A DNA stretch of 29,610 bases. It comes from a virus. Below the pieces are notes generated by a model. It searched no databases. It was not told the DNA's origin and saw only the letters and a program-made list of their open reading frames with translations. Location of the stretch: IMG/VR virus record IMGVR_UViG_3300025417_000063, positions 1-29,610 of that record; one strand, 5' to 3'. Both the position numbers and the translations under genes were made by a program. Shown here piece by piece: positions 14,675-20,566 of the stretch (the first letter of the stretch is position 1; each line of letters starts with the position of its first letter).

Positions 14675-14881
14675 ATGTTTGATGAATTAAGCCAATTAAT
14701 GTTAGAACACGAAGAACAACTTGAAAAAGCGTTAGAAGCAATGGAATGTGGTTGGCCTACACAAGACCAAATTGCAATTATTCGCCACGCTTGTGGAAAA
14801 CCACGAAATGCTCATGTACACCCAATTTTGCGTGATGTTATTAACGACTTTGGCAATATTTTTGGAGGTAAAAATGTCTAA
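14675..14881 (+). CDS. Small early protein
   Basis: A 68-residue acidic helical protein, the first gene of the rightward early operon, with AAGGGG ten bases before the ATG. The N-terminal half (MFDELSQLMLEHEEQLEKAL) is an amphipathic helix. The second half (WPTQDQIAIIRHACGKPRN) has no recognisable motif. Its end overlaps the next start by eight bases. The function is unknown. Confidence 0.6.
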   Translation: MFDELSQLMLEHEEQLEKALEAMECGWPTQDQIAIIRHACGKPRNAHVHPILRDVINDFGNIFGGKNV

Positions 14882-15158
14882 AACTACATTGTTTAAAGCC
14901 TTTCCATTAGGCAACCAAGTTAGTGCTTGGCAAGATGGTATGGATTTGCGTGATTATTTTGCGGCTAAAGCTATGACAATAGTTTTGCAAGAGTTTTCTG
15001 ACCAATGTGGTGAAATTCCATATTTGAATAAAAATGGAGAACCAATGACTTATGAAGAAGGTTCTTCAGGCACATGGTTTCCACACACCAAAGAATTTGC
15101 AAAGTCTTGCTATGTTATTGCCGACAATATGATGGAGGCTCGCTATGATACAAAGTGA
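14874..15158 (+). CDS. Conserved early protein (DLRDYFAAKAM type)
   Basis: A 94-residue protein. The start at 14874 is chosen over a longer frame because GGAGG lies six bases upstream and the sequence after it is phage-like. QDGMDLRDYFAAKAM followed by a C-terminal Cys/Met-rich helix (CYVIADNMMEARYD) is a recurrent short phage protein of unknown function. It overlaps the ERF gene by 14 bases and is therefore part of the recombination operon. Confidence 0.6.
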   Translation: MSKTTLFKAFPLGNQVSAWQDGMDLRDYFAAKAMTIVLQEFSDQCGEIPYLNKNGEPMTYEEGSSGTWFPHTKEFAKSCYVIADNMMEARYDTK

Positions 15159-15582
15159 TTCCATTGCTAATTTAGCTAAAGCATTGTCAATCGTACAAGG
15201 GAAACTAACTCATGCTAAAAAAGATTCTGCAAACCCTTTTTTCAAAAGTAAATATGCAGACCTTGAGTCTGTTTGGGATGCTTGCCGTAATTTATTGGCT
15301 GACAATGATTTGGCTGTGGCTCAATTCCCTGGGACTTATTCGGAATTAGACAAGTCAATGTCTTTGACAACCATTCTCACTCATGAGTCTGGTGAATACA
15401 TTAGCCACGAAATGTCTGTGCCTGTAACCAAAGCTGACGCACAAGGCGCTGGGTCTGCATTAACATATATGCGTAGGTACGCATTGGCAGCAGTAGTAGG
15501 AGTAGTACAAGCGGACGATGACGGCAATGCTGCCAGCAACCCACAAGTTAAACAACCAGTAGTAAAAGCAAAGGAAATGTAA
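15145..15582 (+). CDS. erf: ERF-family single-strand annealing protein
   Basis: A 145-residue recombinase. Residues about 6-45 (LAKALSIVQGKLTHAKKDSA, then NPFFKSKYADLESV) and 95-125 (KADAQGAGSALTYMRRYALA, then AVVGVVQADDD) are the two conserved blocks of the ERF superfamily, which anneals complementary single strands during phage recombination. The length is close to the minimal core; the C-terminus is short and basic. It overlaps its upstream neighbour and shares a TAATG junction with the OB-like gene. With the exonuclease at 16067 it forms a complete phage recombination pair. Confidence 0.85.
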   Translation: MIQSDSIANLAKALSIVQGKLTHAKKDSANPFFKSKYADLESVWDACRNLLADNDLAVAQFPGTYSELDKSMSLTTILTHESGEYISHEMSVPVTKADAQGAGSALTYMRRYALAAVVGVVQADDDGNAASNPQVKQPVVKAKEM

Positions 15583-15839
15583 TGGCCTATGTACCAAAAG
15601 AAGGAAGCGGTAGCCTATTTAAAAATGACCGTAAAACGACTGAAACTAATCCAGACTATACAGGGTCGATTATGGTTAATGGGCGTGAACATTACCTATC
15701 TGCATGGGTTAAAGAAGGCACTAAAGGGAAGTTTTTTAGTGTATCTATTGGTAAAGAAAAGCAACCAAAAGGCTTTACGCCTCGTGGCGAGGATGAATTA
15801 CCTAAAAACACGCTAGAAGATAGCGACTTGCCTTTCTAG
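15582..15839 (+). CDS. DUF736/OB-like ssDNA-binding protein candidate
   Basis: An 85-residue protein. GSLFKNDRKTTETNPDYTGS, then EHYLSAWVKEG and KFFSVSIGKEKQ, resemble DUF736-type small beta-barrel proteins. It ends LEDSDLPF, closely resembling the acidic DxDxPF tail through which bacterial SSB proteins recruit partners. It begins at the ERF stop (TAATG). The likely role is to bind single strands or modulate the ERF/exonuclease pair; the tail argues for contact with the host SSB interactome. The assignment is by pattern and context. Confidence 0.55.
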   Translation: MAYVPKEGSGSLFKNDRKTTETNPDYTGSIMVNGREHYLSAWVKEGTKGKFFSVSIGKEKQPKGFTPRGEDELPKNTLEDSDLPF

Positions 15840-15848
15840 GAGAATACA

Positions 15849-16046
15849 ATGCTAAGTCATTTGCGTGATGTTATTGGGGATAAAGCTAAAATTTCAACAG
15901 AGCCATTTGGAGTTGATGAAGAACGGCAATTAATAGCATTTGAAGTAAATGATTTAGCTGCTGTTATTCAAGATGTTATACGCACTTGTGCTGATTGTTG
16001 CATAAATACAACAGACCGTGAAGCTATATTAGAATTACTTAATTAA
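15849..16046 (+). CDS. Small early protein with Cys pair
   Basis: A 65-residue protein (MLSHLRDVIGDKAKISTEPF to TTDREAILELLN) with a central CADCC cluster that could bind metal but lacks a second pair. It is helical and acidic. AGGAG lies seven bases before the ATG. It sits within the recombination operon; the function is unknown. Confidence 0.55.
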   Translation: MLSHLRDVIGDKAKISTEPFGVDEERQLIAFEVNDLAAVIQDVIRTCADCCINTTDREAILELLN

Positions 16047-16066
16047 CGCAGTAACAAGGGGAAAAT

Positions 16067-16813
16067 ATGTCTGAACATTGGTATTGCGCTCAAACAGGCG
16101 CACCACGCTATACAACCATAGGTAAAAATGGCAAAGAAAGAAATACTACTTTGCGTGATGCTAAGTCAGCGCCAGGTACGCTTGTGCCGTCTGTGTCCAC
16201 TATTCTTAGCCAACTTTCAAAAGCAGGACTGGACACTTGGAAACAAACTCAGGCGTTGCTTGCTGCCGCAGAAAACCCAAGAGGCCTACAAGAAACAGAA
16301 AAAGAGTATGTAGACCGCATACTTTACCTTGCACAGCAAAAAAGCCGTGACGCTGCTAGCCGTGGGACTTTAATTCACGACTTCATAGAAAGCTATTACA
16401 ACCAAGAATATTTGCCAAGTATGCCTGAGTATGTCCATAAGGTAGATGAGGCTATAACAGCGCATTTTGGCGCACAGCTATGGATTCCTGAACAGAGTTT
16501 AGTAAACCAAGAAGGCTATGGCGGTAAATGCGATTTATATTGCAAACCACGCCATGACTTTAATGGGGTAGTAATTGACTTTAAAACCACGGAAAAAACC
16601 CCTGGTGATTTAACACCCTACTTAGAGCATACACTACAGTTAGCAGCGTATAGAGAGGTTTTAGCGCCAACGGCTAGGTGCGCCAATGTCTATATTAATG
16701 GCGAAACTAATGAGGTTGCTATTTATGAGCATAGCGAACAAGATTTACGAGATGGCTATGAGATGTTTTTAAGCCTTCTCAAAATTTACAAACTCAAAAC
16801 TGGGTTAAACTAA
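16067..16813 (+). CDS. PD-(D/E)XK exonuclease (RecB/Cas4-like)
   Basis: A 248-residue nuclease. RGTLIHDFIESYY (about 99-111), Glu142, GYGGKCDLYC (Asp156), VVIDFKTTEK (Asp171, Lys173) and HTLQLAAYREVL (188-199) form the full metal site and QxxxY helix of RecB-like phage exonucleases. By family knowledge it resects double-strand ends to give the substrate for a single-strand annealing protein. It is preceded by AAGGGG and is the last gene of the ERF operon, before a terminator-like structure. All core residues appear intact. Confidence 0.8.
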   Translation: MSEHWYCAQTGAPRYTTIGKNGKERNTTLRDAKSAPGTLVPSVSTILSQLSKAGLDTWKQTQALLAAAENPRGLQETEKEYVDRILYLAQQKSRDAASRGTLIHDFIESYYNQEYLPSMPEYVHKVDEAITAHFGAQLWIPEQSLVNQEGYGGKCDLYCKPRHDFNGVVIDFKTTEKTPGDLTPYLEHTLQLAAYREVLAPTARCANVYINGETNEVAIYEHSEQDLRDGYEMFLSLLKIYKLKTGLN

Positions 16814-16817
16814 CAAC

Positions 16818-16885
16818 GAGGCGGCAGGTGGCTATCCCCTTGCCAACCACACACATCACGGAGTGTCCTGCCCCTCACCTTTTTC
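16818..16885 (+). terminator. Intrinsic terminator-like structure
   Basis: GAGGCGGCAGG (16818-16828) pairs with CCTGCCCCTC (16867-16876) with one bulge. An inner GGTGGC/GCCAACC helix lies in between, and TTTTT follows at 16880-16884. It starts five bases after the exonuclease stop and would end the recombination operon. The large branched loop is unusual for a simple terminator. Confidence 0.5.
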
Positions 16886-17125
16886 TATGGGCGAAAGTGT
16901 AAAGAAACGAGTAGCCCACCCTATTTAGGGCGTTAAGCCGCCAATGTAGGACGCAGTAATTGGGTAATTTTGCGGCTTTCTGACCCATTGTTAGTAACTG
17001 CCAAATACAGCCCTATTAACAAATTTGTTATATTTGTAAAAATACAACACATAGGGTTTGTCCCTATATAAAACCCTTGAAATTCATAAGAAACTACTTG
17101 TGCTGTTTATTTAAAAGGGGAATTT
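16886..17125. other. Non-coding region between early operons
   Basis: No gene is seen. It holds an AAGCCGC/GCGGCTT inverted repeat (16935-16941, 16972-16978), the palindrome at 17017-17030, an ATAGGG/CCCTAT hairpin with loop TTTGT, a TATATAA stretch that could serve as a -10 box, and a TTTAAAAGGGGAA leader before the next ATG. It most likely contains the promoter of the second rightward operon; no convincing -35 box was found. Confidence 0.45.
17017..17030. promoter_or_regulatory. Candidate operator, perfect palindrome
   Basis: TAACAAATTTGTTA is a perfect 14-bp palindrome about 100 bases before the second rightward operon. Near-copies lie at 14091-14104 (13 of 14) and 14606-14619 (12 of 14). 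Confidence 0.5.
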
Positions 17126-17302
17126 ATGAAAGACGGTCATTACATCAACACGGTTATTTTTGGTAACACTAAGGTTGAATTGCGTGGTTACAACAACGAA
17201 ATAACATACGCTTACATTGGCGATAAAGACATCACCGAAATGGCATGGGAATTAAACCTATGGCCTAAATTTGACGATGAACTTTATGCACAGGCGGCAT
17301 AA
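17126..17302 (+). CDS. Small early protein, 58 residues
   Basis: The ATG at 17126 follows AAAAGGGG, and the stop overlaps the next ATG as TAATG. The product begins MKDGHYINTVIFGNTKVELR and ends FDDELYAQAA. It is likely a small mixed alpha/beta protein with four predicted strands. It is the first gene of the second rightward operon. No family was recognised. Confidence 0.65.
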   Translation: MKDGHYINTVIFGNTKVELRGYNNEITYAYIGDKDITEMAWELNLWPKFDDELYAQAA

Positions 17303-17550
17303 TGGAAGATTATATTCGCAGGATATTTGAAGGCGAAGCACCATGCGACAGGTGCAGTCAAGCGCCTGATTGCAAAGAATATGAATTAGCTTGCAGGGCG
17401 TTTTCTGGCTATGTCCGTAAAGGCACTTTTGAAACATACACAGTCCGTATGCCTACAAATCATCTTTTTAATCTAATATTTAGAGATGATGATGTAGGAC
17501 TTAAAAGCTATTTTAAAAATTCAAAAGGTGGTCAAAATGATTTATTCTAA
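17302..17550 (+). CDS. Small four-cysteine zinc-binding protein
   Basis: An 82-residue protein with PCDRCSQAPDCKEYELACRA: Cys-x2-Cys-x6-Cys-x6-Cys, a compact zinc-knuckle pattern followed by FSGYVRKG. Short phage proteins with this CxxC plus ELACRAF layout are common; their role is unknown, but nucleic-acid or protein binding is plausible. The start is coupled to the previous stop (TAATG). Confidence 0.6.
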   Translation: MEDYIRRIFEGEAPCDRCSQAPDCKEYELACRAFSGYVRKGTFETYTVRMPTNHLFNLIFRDDDVGLKSYFKNSKGGQNDLF

Positions 17551-17710
17551 TAAAATTCAGCTTAAAAACAACATTGACTTTGAAATTAAAAATTTGTCGC
17601 TTGAATTGCAGCGCAAAGAAATAACAATATACAACCCATTACATTATGTGTTTGGGTATGTTTTAAAGTCTAAGCCTTGGCTTTCTTATGGGGGTAAATA
17701 TGAACAATGA
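17537..17710 (+). CDS. Hypothetical protein, 57 residues
   Basis: The ATG at 17537 is chosen because AAAGGTGG lies just upstream. The gene overlaps its neighbours by 14 and 11 bases. The product starts MIYSNKIQLKNNIDFEIKNL and ends WLSYGGKYEQ. It is basic with no recognisable domain, and both flanking overlaps are typical of this operon. Confidence 0.45.
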   Translation: MIYSNKIQLKNNIDFEIKNLSLELQRKEITIYNPLHYVFGYVLKSKPWLSYGGKYEQ

Positions 17711-17942
17711 ACCAGTAGCGTGGATGGTAGATGGTGTGCTTTTTACTAGCTTGGGTGCAGCATTAAACATATCTTTTGATATTGAACAACCTTGTATTCC
17801 ACTCTACACCCATCCAGCAAAGACACTAACAGATGAGGAAATAATGGCGTTGTATGAAGAATATATTGAAACTCAGTATGCCAGCGAATCAAATGTTCTT
17901 GGTTTTGGTAGAGCAATACTAAGAAAGGCACAAGAGAAATGA
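17700..17942 (+). CDS. Small protein with shared C-terminal module
   Basis: An 80-residue protein from the ATG at 17700, behind GGGGT. MNNEPVAWMVDG at the start is common in phage and prophage small proteins. From residue 41 it carries a module (TLTDEEIMALYEEY to FGRAILRKAQEK) that is repeated in the product of the gene at 18144-18443. The module is helical and ends the protein. Its stop overlaps the next ATG. The function is unknown. Confidence 0.55.
   Translation: MNNEPVAWMVDGVLFTSLGAALNISFDIEQPCIPLYTHPAKTLTDEEIMALYEEYIETQYASESNVLGFGRAILRKAQEK
17819..17933 (+). repeat. Duplicated C-terminal module, copy 1
   Basis: The module is bounded by two 25-bp blocks, 17819-17843 and 17909-17933, that recur exactly at 18305-18329 and 18410-18434. 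The sequence between the blocks has diverged. The second block is followed by GAGAAATGAA, a variant of which recurs at the next gene start (18125-18148). Confidence 0.7.
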
Positions 17943-18127
17943 AAACAATAAGCGAACATAACAATTCATGGAAACCAACAGTTGAGTTATCAATGGCTGG
18001 AGTTGTTTGTGATGACTGCAAGGTGGAAATGTTTTATCCGCAACCTAATATGGTTTTAGCCTGTATTCCACCAAAAAGGACTGTCCAATGCCCAAAATGT
18101 AACAAAGTTGATTACAAGATTAGATAA
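17939..18127 (+). CDS. Small zinc-ribbon protein
   Basis: A 62-residue protein with CDDC near residue 24 and CPKC near residue 51, spaced as in a zinc ribbon. Hydrophobic strands lie between (KVEMFYPQPNMVLACIPP). The start overlaps the upstream stop (ATGA). It is probably a metal-binding nucleic-acid or protein adaptor; no specific family was recognised. Confidence 0.6.
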   Translation: MKTISEHNNSWKPTVELSMAGVVCDDCKVEMFYPQPNMVLACIPPKRTVQCPKCNKVDYKIR

Positions 18128-18143
18128 GAAAGGCACAATAGAA

Positions 18144-18443
18144 ATGAACGCAAATGTACCGATGCTAGATGAAATAGCTGGAAAGAATACTAAAGAGGTA
18201 ATTGATGCTTTACACAAAACGATACGCCAGCAACAAGCTGAAATAGAGGCGTTTAAAAAAGAAGCCGCACTACAAAGGCTATCTGACTTCACGCAAGAAG
18301 CTGAAAAGACACTAACAGATGAGGAAATAGACAAACTTTGGCATAGCGATGAGTTTTATGAAGAATGGACTGATGGAAGCATAAGCGCAATTCATTACAA
18401 CAAGTTTGCTAGAGCAATACTAAGAAAGGCACAAAACAAATGA
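18144..18443 (+). CDS. Coiled-coil protein with shared C-terminal module
   Basis: A 99-residue protein. The ATG at 18144 is preferred over an upstream in-frame Met because the sequence before it is a copied junction (TAAGAAAGGCACAA, then TAGAAATGAA). Residues about 13-45 are an acidic/basic coiled coil (KEVIDALHKTIRQQQAEIEA). The C-terminal part repeats the TLTDEEI to RAILRKAQNK module of the gene at 17700. The stop overlaps the next ATG. The function is unknown. Confidence 0.55.
   Translation: MNANVPMLDEIAGKNTKEVIDALHKTIRQQQAEIEAFKKEAALQRLSDFTQEAEKTLTDEEIDKLWHSDEFYEEWTDGSISAIHYNKFARAILRKAQNK
18305..18434 (+). repeat. Duplicated C-terminal module, copy 2
   Basis: The second copy of the module, with outer 25-bp blocks identical to copy 1 and a 15-bp longer, diverged centre. 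It encodes TLTDEEIDKLW to FARAILRKAQNK. Confidence 0.7.
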
Positions 18444-18628
18444 ACATTCAAATTGAAATAGTCAAAGAAAACGAAGATGGGTCAGCAGATGCTATGGTGC
18501 ATTTTGACGCTGAAGGACTAGCAATGTTAGTAGAAGCTGGTGTTATTAGCATATTGCGTCAGTATATTGACCAGCAAAAAGACGGTAAAAAGCGCAAAAA
18601 GTCACTACATAAAATAGCTGACTTATGA
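18440..18628 (+). CDS. Small early protein, DUF-like
   Basis: A 62-residue protein (MNIQIEIVKENEDGSADAMV to KKRKKSLHKIADL): two or three strands, one helix (GLAMLVEAGVISILRQYID) and a basic C-terminus. Its start overlaps the upstream stop (ATGA) and its end overlaps the next start. Similar short proteins occur in early operons of other phages; their role is not known. Confidence 0.55.
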   Translation: MNIQIEIVKENEDGSADAMVHFDAEGLAMLVEAGVISILRQYIDQQKDGKKRKKSLHKIADL

Positions 18629-18858
18629 TTTTAGAAAAAGACGGTAGTTACACAATTAATGTAAATGGGGGAAGTGTGAGTACAAGAAATTTTGGAATGG
18701 TAGGAAAAGCCTACAGAAACGCATCAGAAGCCTTTAGGGATGCTGACTATGCTACGGCTATAGAAATGCCTGAAAAAGCCGAATACGACCATGTATGGGC
18801 TGTTTTGGGGGTATTGGTGGCAATAGGCTTTATGGCGTGGATTTCTATCCGTTTTTAG
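18625..18858 (+). CDS. Small C-terminally anchored membrane protein
   Basis: A 77-residue protein with a soluble N-terminus (MILEKDGSYTINVNGGSVST) and one C-terminal membrane span (HVWAVLGVLVAIGFMAWISI). It is the last rightward early gene, and its final 14 bases overlap the end of the convergent endolysin gene. The topology suggests a cytoplasmic domain tethered to the inner membrane. The function is unknown. Confidence 0.55.
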   Translation: MILEKDGSYTINVNGGSVSTRNFGMVGKAYRNASEAFRDADYATAIEMPEKAEYDHVWAVLGVLVAIGFMAWISIRF

Positions 18859-19357
18859 CCATATTTAATGCTTCTTGTTCTTCTTTATCAACACGAGCGA
18901 CCCAACCATGTCCAAATACAGGGAAAGTCTTTAATGAACGGTAGTAGTCCCTGCGTGCTTCAGAGAATTTATTGATAAGAGTTGCACAATTACTGGCGCA
19001 AATAAGGCTTCTTGTTGCTGGGCCGATAATTCCGTCAGGTACGCATCCAATAGACTGCTGAAGCAATTTAACGCTTCTTCCTGTCCCTGCATTAACTCCC
19101 ATGGAAAATACAATAAAGTCGAGTCCCCTAGGTAATACTTCGCCATAGCAAGGCCTCCAATATTTCTGTTCATACATAGGCGCTACATCGTCAGGTGTGA
19201 GGTTTTTCATGGTATTTACAGGGTGACCTACCCATTCTTCCCAAACAGCCTTAGTAACGCCTAAATTGGTTTCACCGCCTGGGTCATTGGGATTATTTAC
19301 CCAACCACCTTCTGACTTTAATACTAAGTCTAAACATTCTTTAAAGCTATTACTCAT
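18845..19357 (-). CDS. Endolysin, GH108 muramidase with peptidoglycan-binding domain
   Basis: A 170-residue lysozyme. Residues 16-35 (EGGWVNNPNDPGGETNLGVT) are the GH108 signature, with Glu16 the expected catalytic residue. Residues about 95-150 (LLQQSIGCVPDGIIGPATRS) match the C-terminal peptidoglycan-binding type 3 domain usual in this family. There is no signal peptide, so export needs a holin. It is the last gene of the late operon, overlaps the holin candidate by eight bases, and overlaps the opposite-strand early gene by 14. It cuts glycan strands at lysis by family function. Confidence 0.9.
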   Translation of the reverse strand: MSNSFKECLDLVLKSEGGWVNNPNDPGGETNLGVTKAVWEEWVGHPVNTMKNLTPDDVAPMYEQKYWRPCYGEVLPRGLDFIVFSMGVNAGTGRSVKLLQQSIGCVPDGIIGPATRSLICASNCATLINKFSEARRDYYRSLKTFPVFGHGWVARVDKEEQEALNMAKNG

Positions 19358-19559
19358 CGCAACCTACTTGAAGTCCTGTAATAAGACCAATAAATCCACC
19401 AATAATGGTTTGAAAACTAGGGCCAACAATAGACAAAACTTGTTCATCTGGCACAGTAGGGTCAGTTAAAACATAAACAAACATACCCAGCATACAAATA
19501 ATTACCATGCCAAGACATAGCGTGGCAGCGTAAATTATTTTTTCTTTTTGTTCTTTCAT
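19350..19559 (-). CDS. Holin candidate, two membrane spans
   Basis: A 69-residue protein with a basic N-terminus, membrane spans at about 9-31 (IYAATLCLGMVIICMLGMFV) and 43-65 (IVGPSFQTIIGGFIGLITGL), and a short acidic tail. Size, two spans and direct overlap with the endolysin gene fit a class II holin, which would form the lesions that release endolysin. Two further small membrane proteins upstream (76 and 71 residues) are alternatives or possible antiholins. Confidence 0.6.
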   Translation of the reverse strand: MKEQKEKIIYAATLCLGMVIICMLGMFVYVLTDPTVPDEQVLSIVGPSFQTIIGGFIGLITGLQVGCDE

Positions 19560-19969
19560 TTAATGCCAATCTGGGCTTTTACCCAGTCTTGTAATGCTAT
19601 TGTTTGAGCTGTGGTTTCAGCGCATTGTTCAGCAAGTAGGTTGTAGGCGGTTGCAACATCAGCTGCGCTGGGGGCTGTGGAAAGTCCGCTTGTTTTACTG
19701 CCACCATTGTTGTTCCACACGCTTGTAGACTTGTAATAATTACGCACAGCAGCAAGTTTCGCATCATATTCATCTGAAATGCCTTTCGTTACTAATTCGT
19801 GTTGTTTTTGAATTGACTCTACTTTGGCTTCTTGTTCTTTGGCGGCAATTTCAACTCCTTGTTTGTAATCCATGAAGTCACGATTGCGTACAGACCAGCC
19901 AGCAGAAAAAAAACCAAGTAAAACAATAATAACCAATCCAATTTTGATGTAATTTGCATAAGGTATCAT
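19556..19969 (-). CDS. Rz: Inner-membrane spanin, Rz-like
   Basis: A 137-residue protein with one N-terminal membrane span (about 8-26), then a long charged periplasmic coiled coil (KEQEAKVESIQKQHELVTKG), a Ser/Gly-rich stretch and a C-terminal helix (NLLAEQCAETTAQTIALQDW), the typical Rz layout. Spanins fuse inner and outer membranes in the final lysis step. The pairing is confirmed by an Rz1-like lipoprotein encoded in another frame inside it. Start and stop overlap both neighbours. Confidence 0.85.
   Translation of the reverse strand: MIPYANYIKIGLVIIVLLGFFSAGWSVRNRDFMDYKQGVEIAAKEQEAKVESIQKQHELVTKGISDEYDAKLAAVRNYYKSTSVWNNNGGSKTSGLSTAPSAADVATAYNLLAEQCAETTAQTIALQDWVKAQIGIK
19597..19773 (-). 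CDS. Rz1: Outer-membrane spanin lipoprotein Rz1, embedded in Rz
   Basis: A 58-residue protein read in the +1 frame within Rz. It starts MNMMRNLLLCVIITSLQACG: a basic signal peptide, a hydrophobic core and an LQAC lipobox with Cys19 as the lipidated residue. Asp is absent at +2, consistent with outer-membrane sorting. The mature part is Pro-rich (FPQPPAQLMLQPP), as in known Rz1 proteins. AAAGG lies nine bases before the ATG. The signal sequence, lipobox, proline-rich tail and position all agree, making this a strong call despite the full overlap. Confidence 0.85.
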   Translation of the reverse strand: MNMMRNLLLCVIITSLQACGTTMVAVKQADFPQPPAQLMLQPPTTYLLNNALKPQLKQ

Positions 19970-20196
19970 TGTGGTTCTGACCCAGACATTTGTTTAGCAG
20001 CTACAGAAGCTGCACCTGAACCTGAAACAATACCCAAAGCACCAGCTAACTCTGTAAGGCTTATTTCATGTCCTGCGTAGATTAAATAAATTGCGGCTGT
20101 TGCTACTACAACAAAACCTAAAGCCCAAGCCCAGCGTGCTATATCGTGGGTTTGGTTATCTTTACCTGTAAGAATATGGGTAAATATTTCATTCAT
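19966..20196 (-). CDS. Small membrane protein in lysis cassette
   Basis: A 76-residue protein. The start at 20196 (ATGA overlap with the upstream stop) is chosen over an upstream extension lying inside that gene. One clear membrane span at about 22-41 (WAWALGFVVVATAAIYLIYA) is followed by a weaker hydrophobic segment (LAGALGIVSGSGAASVAAKQ). It sits directly before Rz, so a holin, antiholin or pinholin-like role is plausible. Confidence 0.6.
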   Translation of the reverse strand: MNEIFTHILTGKDNQTHDIARWAWALGFVVVATAAIYLIYAGHEISLTELAGALGIVSGSGAASVAAKQMSGSEPQ

Positions 20197-20408
20197 TTTG
20201 ACGAAATGTAATGTGCAATAAAACCTACAAAGGTACTTATACCTGCGGTAATACTCATAATTGCCCACAATGACCCTTTAGACCTATTAGCAAGCTCAAG
20301 CAATTCTTCCATGCCCTTTTCTAGCTTGTCTATTTTTCTTTCCATAGCATCTACTTGGGCTACGAGTTGTCCGTATTTGAAAAGGTCAATGTCCACTTCG
20401 CTACTCAC
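20193..20408 (-). CDS. Coiled-coil membrane protein in lysis cassette
   Basis: A 71-residue protein with a GTG start overlapping the previous stop (GTGA). Residues about 10-45 form a coiled coil (QVDAMERKIDKLEKGMEELL), and the C-terminus is a single span (LWAIMSITAGISTFVGFIAH). The topology resembles small phage proteins that accompany holins. Its stop overlaps the next ATG. Regulation of lysis timing is possible but not shown. Confidence 0.6.
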   Translation of the reverse strand: MSSEVDIDLFKYGQLVAQVDAMERKIDKLEKGMEELLELANRSKGSLWAIMSITAGISTFVGFIAHYISSK

Positions 20409-20566
20409 TTTTTGGTTGTTGGTTTTTTGCGAGTAGTCGCTTTAGGTATTTTAACAGTCTTTTTAACTGTTTTTTTAGGTACAGGGAAAGGCCATTCTTG
20501 AAAATCAACAGAAGCCTTTGGCACAAAACCAAACTTGTCCATAATCCAAACGATTGAAAAATTCAT
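20405..20566 (-). CDS. Small protein with Lys/Thr-rich tail
   Basis: The ATG at 20564-20566 overlaps the stop of the short fibre gene (TAATG), and the TGA overlaps the next GTG. The 53-residue product has an aromatic start (MNFSIVWIMDKFGFVPKASV) and a basic, histone-tail-like C-terminus rich in KKTVKKTVK and TTRKK. The perfect coupling on both sides supports it as a gene. DNA or RNA binding is suggested by the tail only. Confidence 0.6.
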   Translation of the reverse strand: MNFSIVWIMDKFGFVPKASVDFQEWPFPVPKKTVKKTVKIPKATTRKKPTTKK

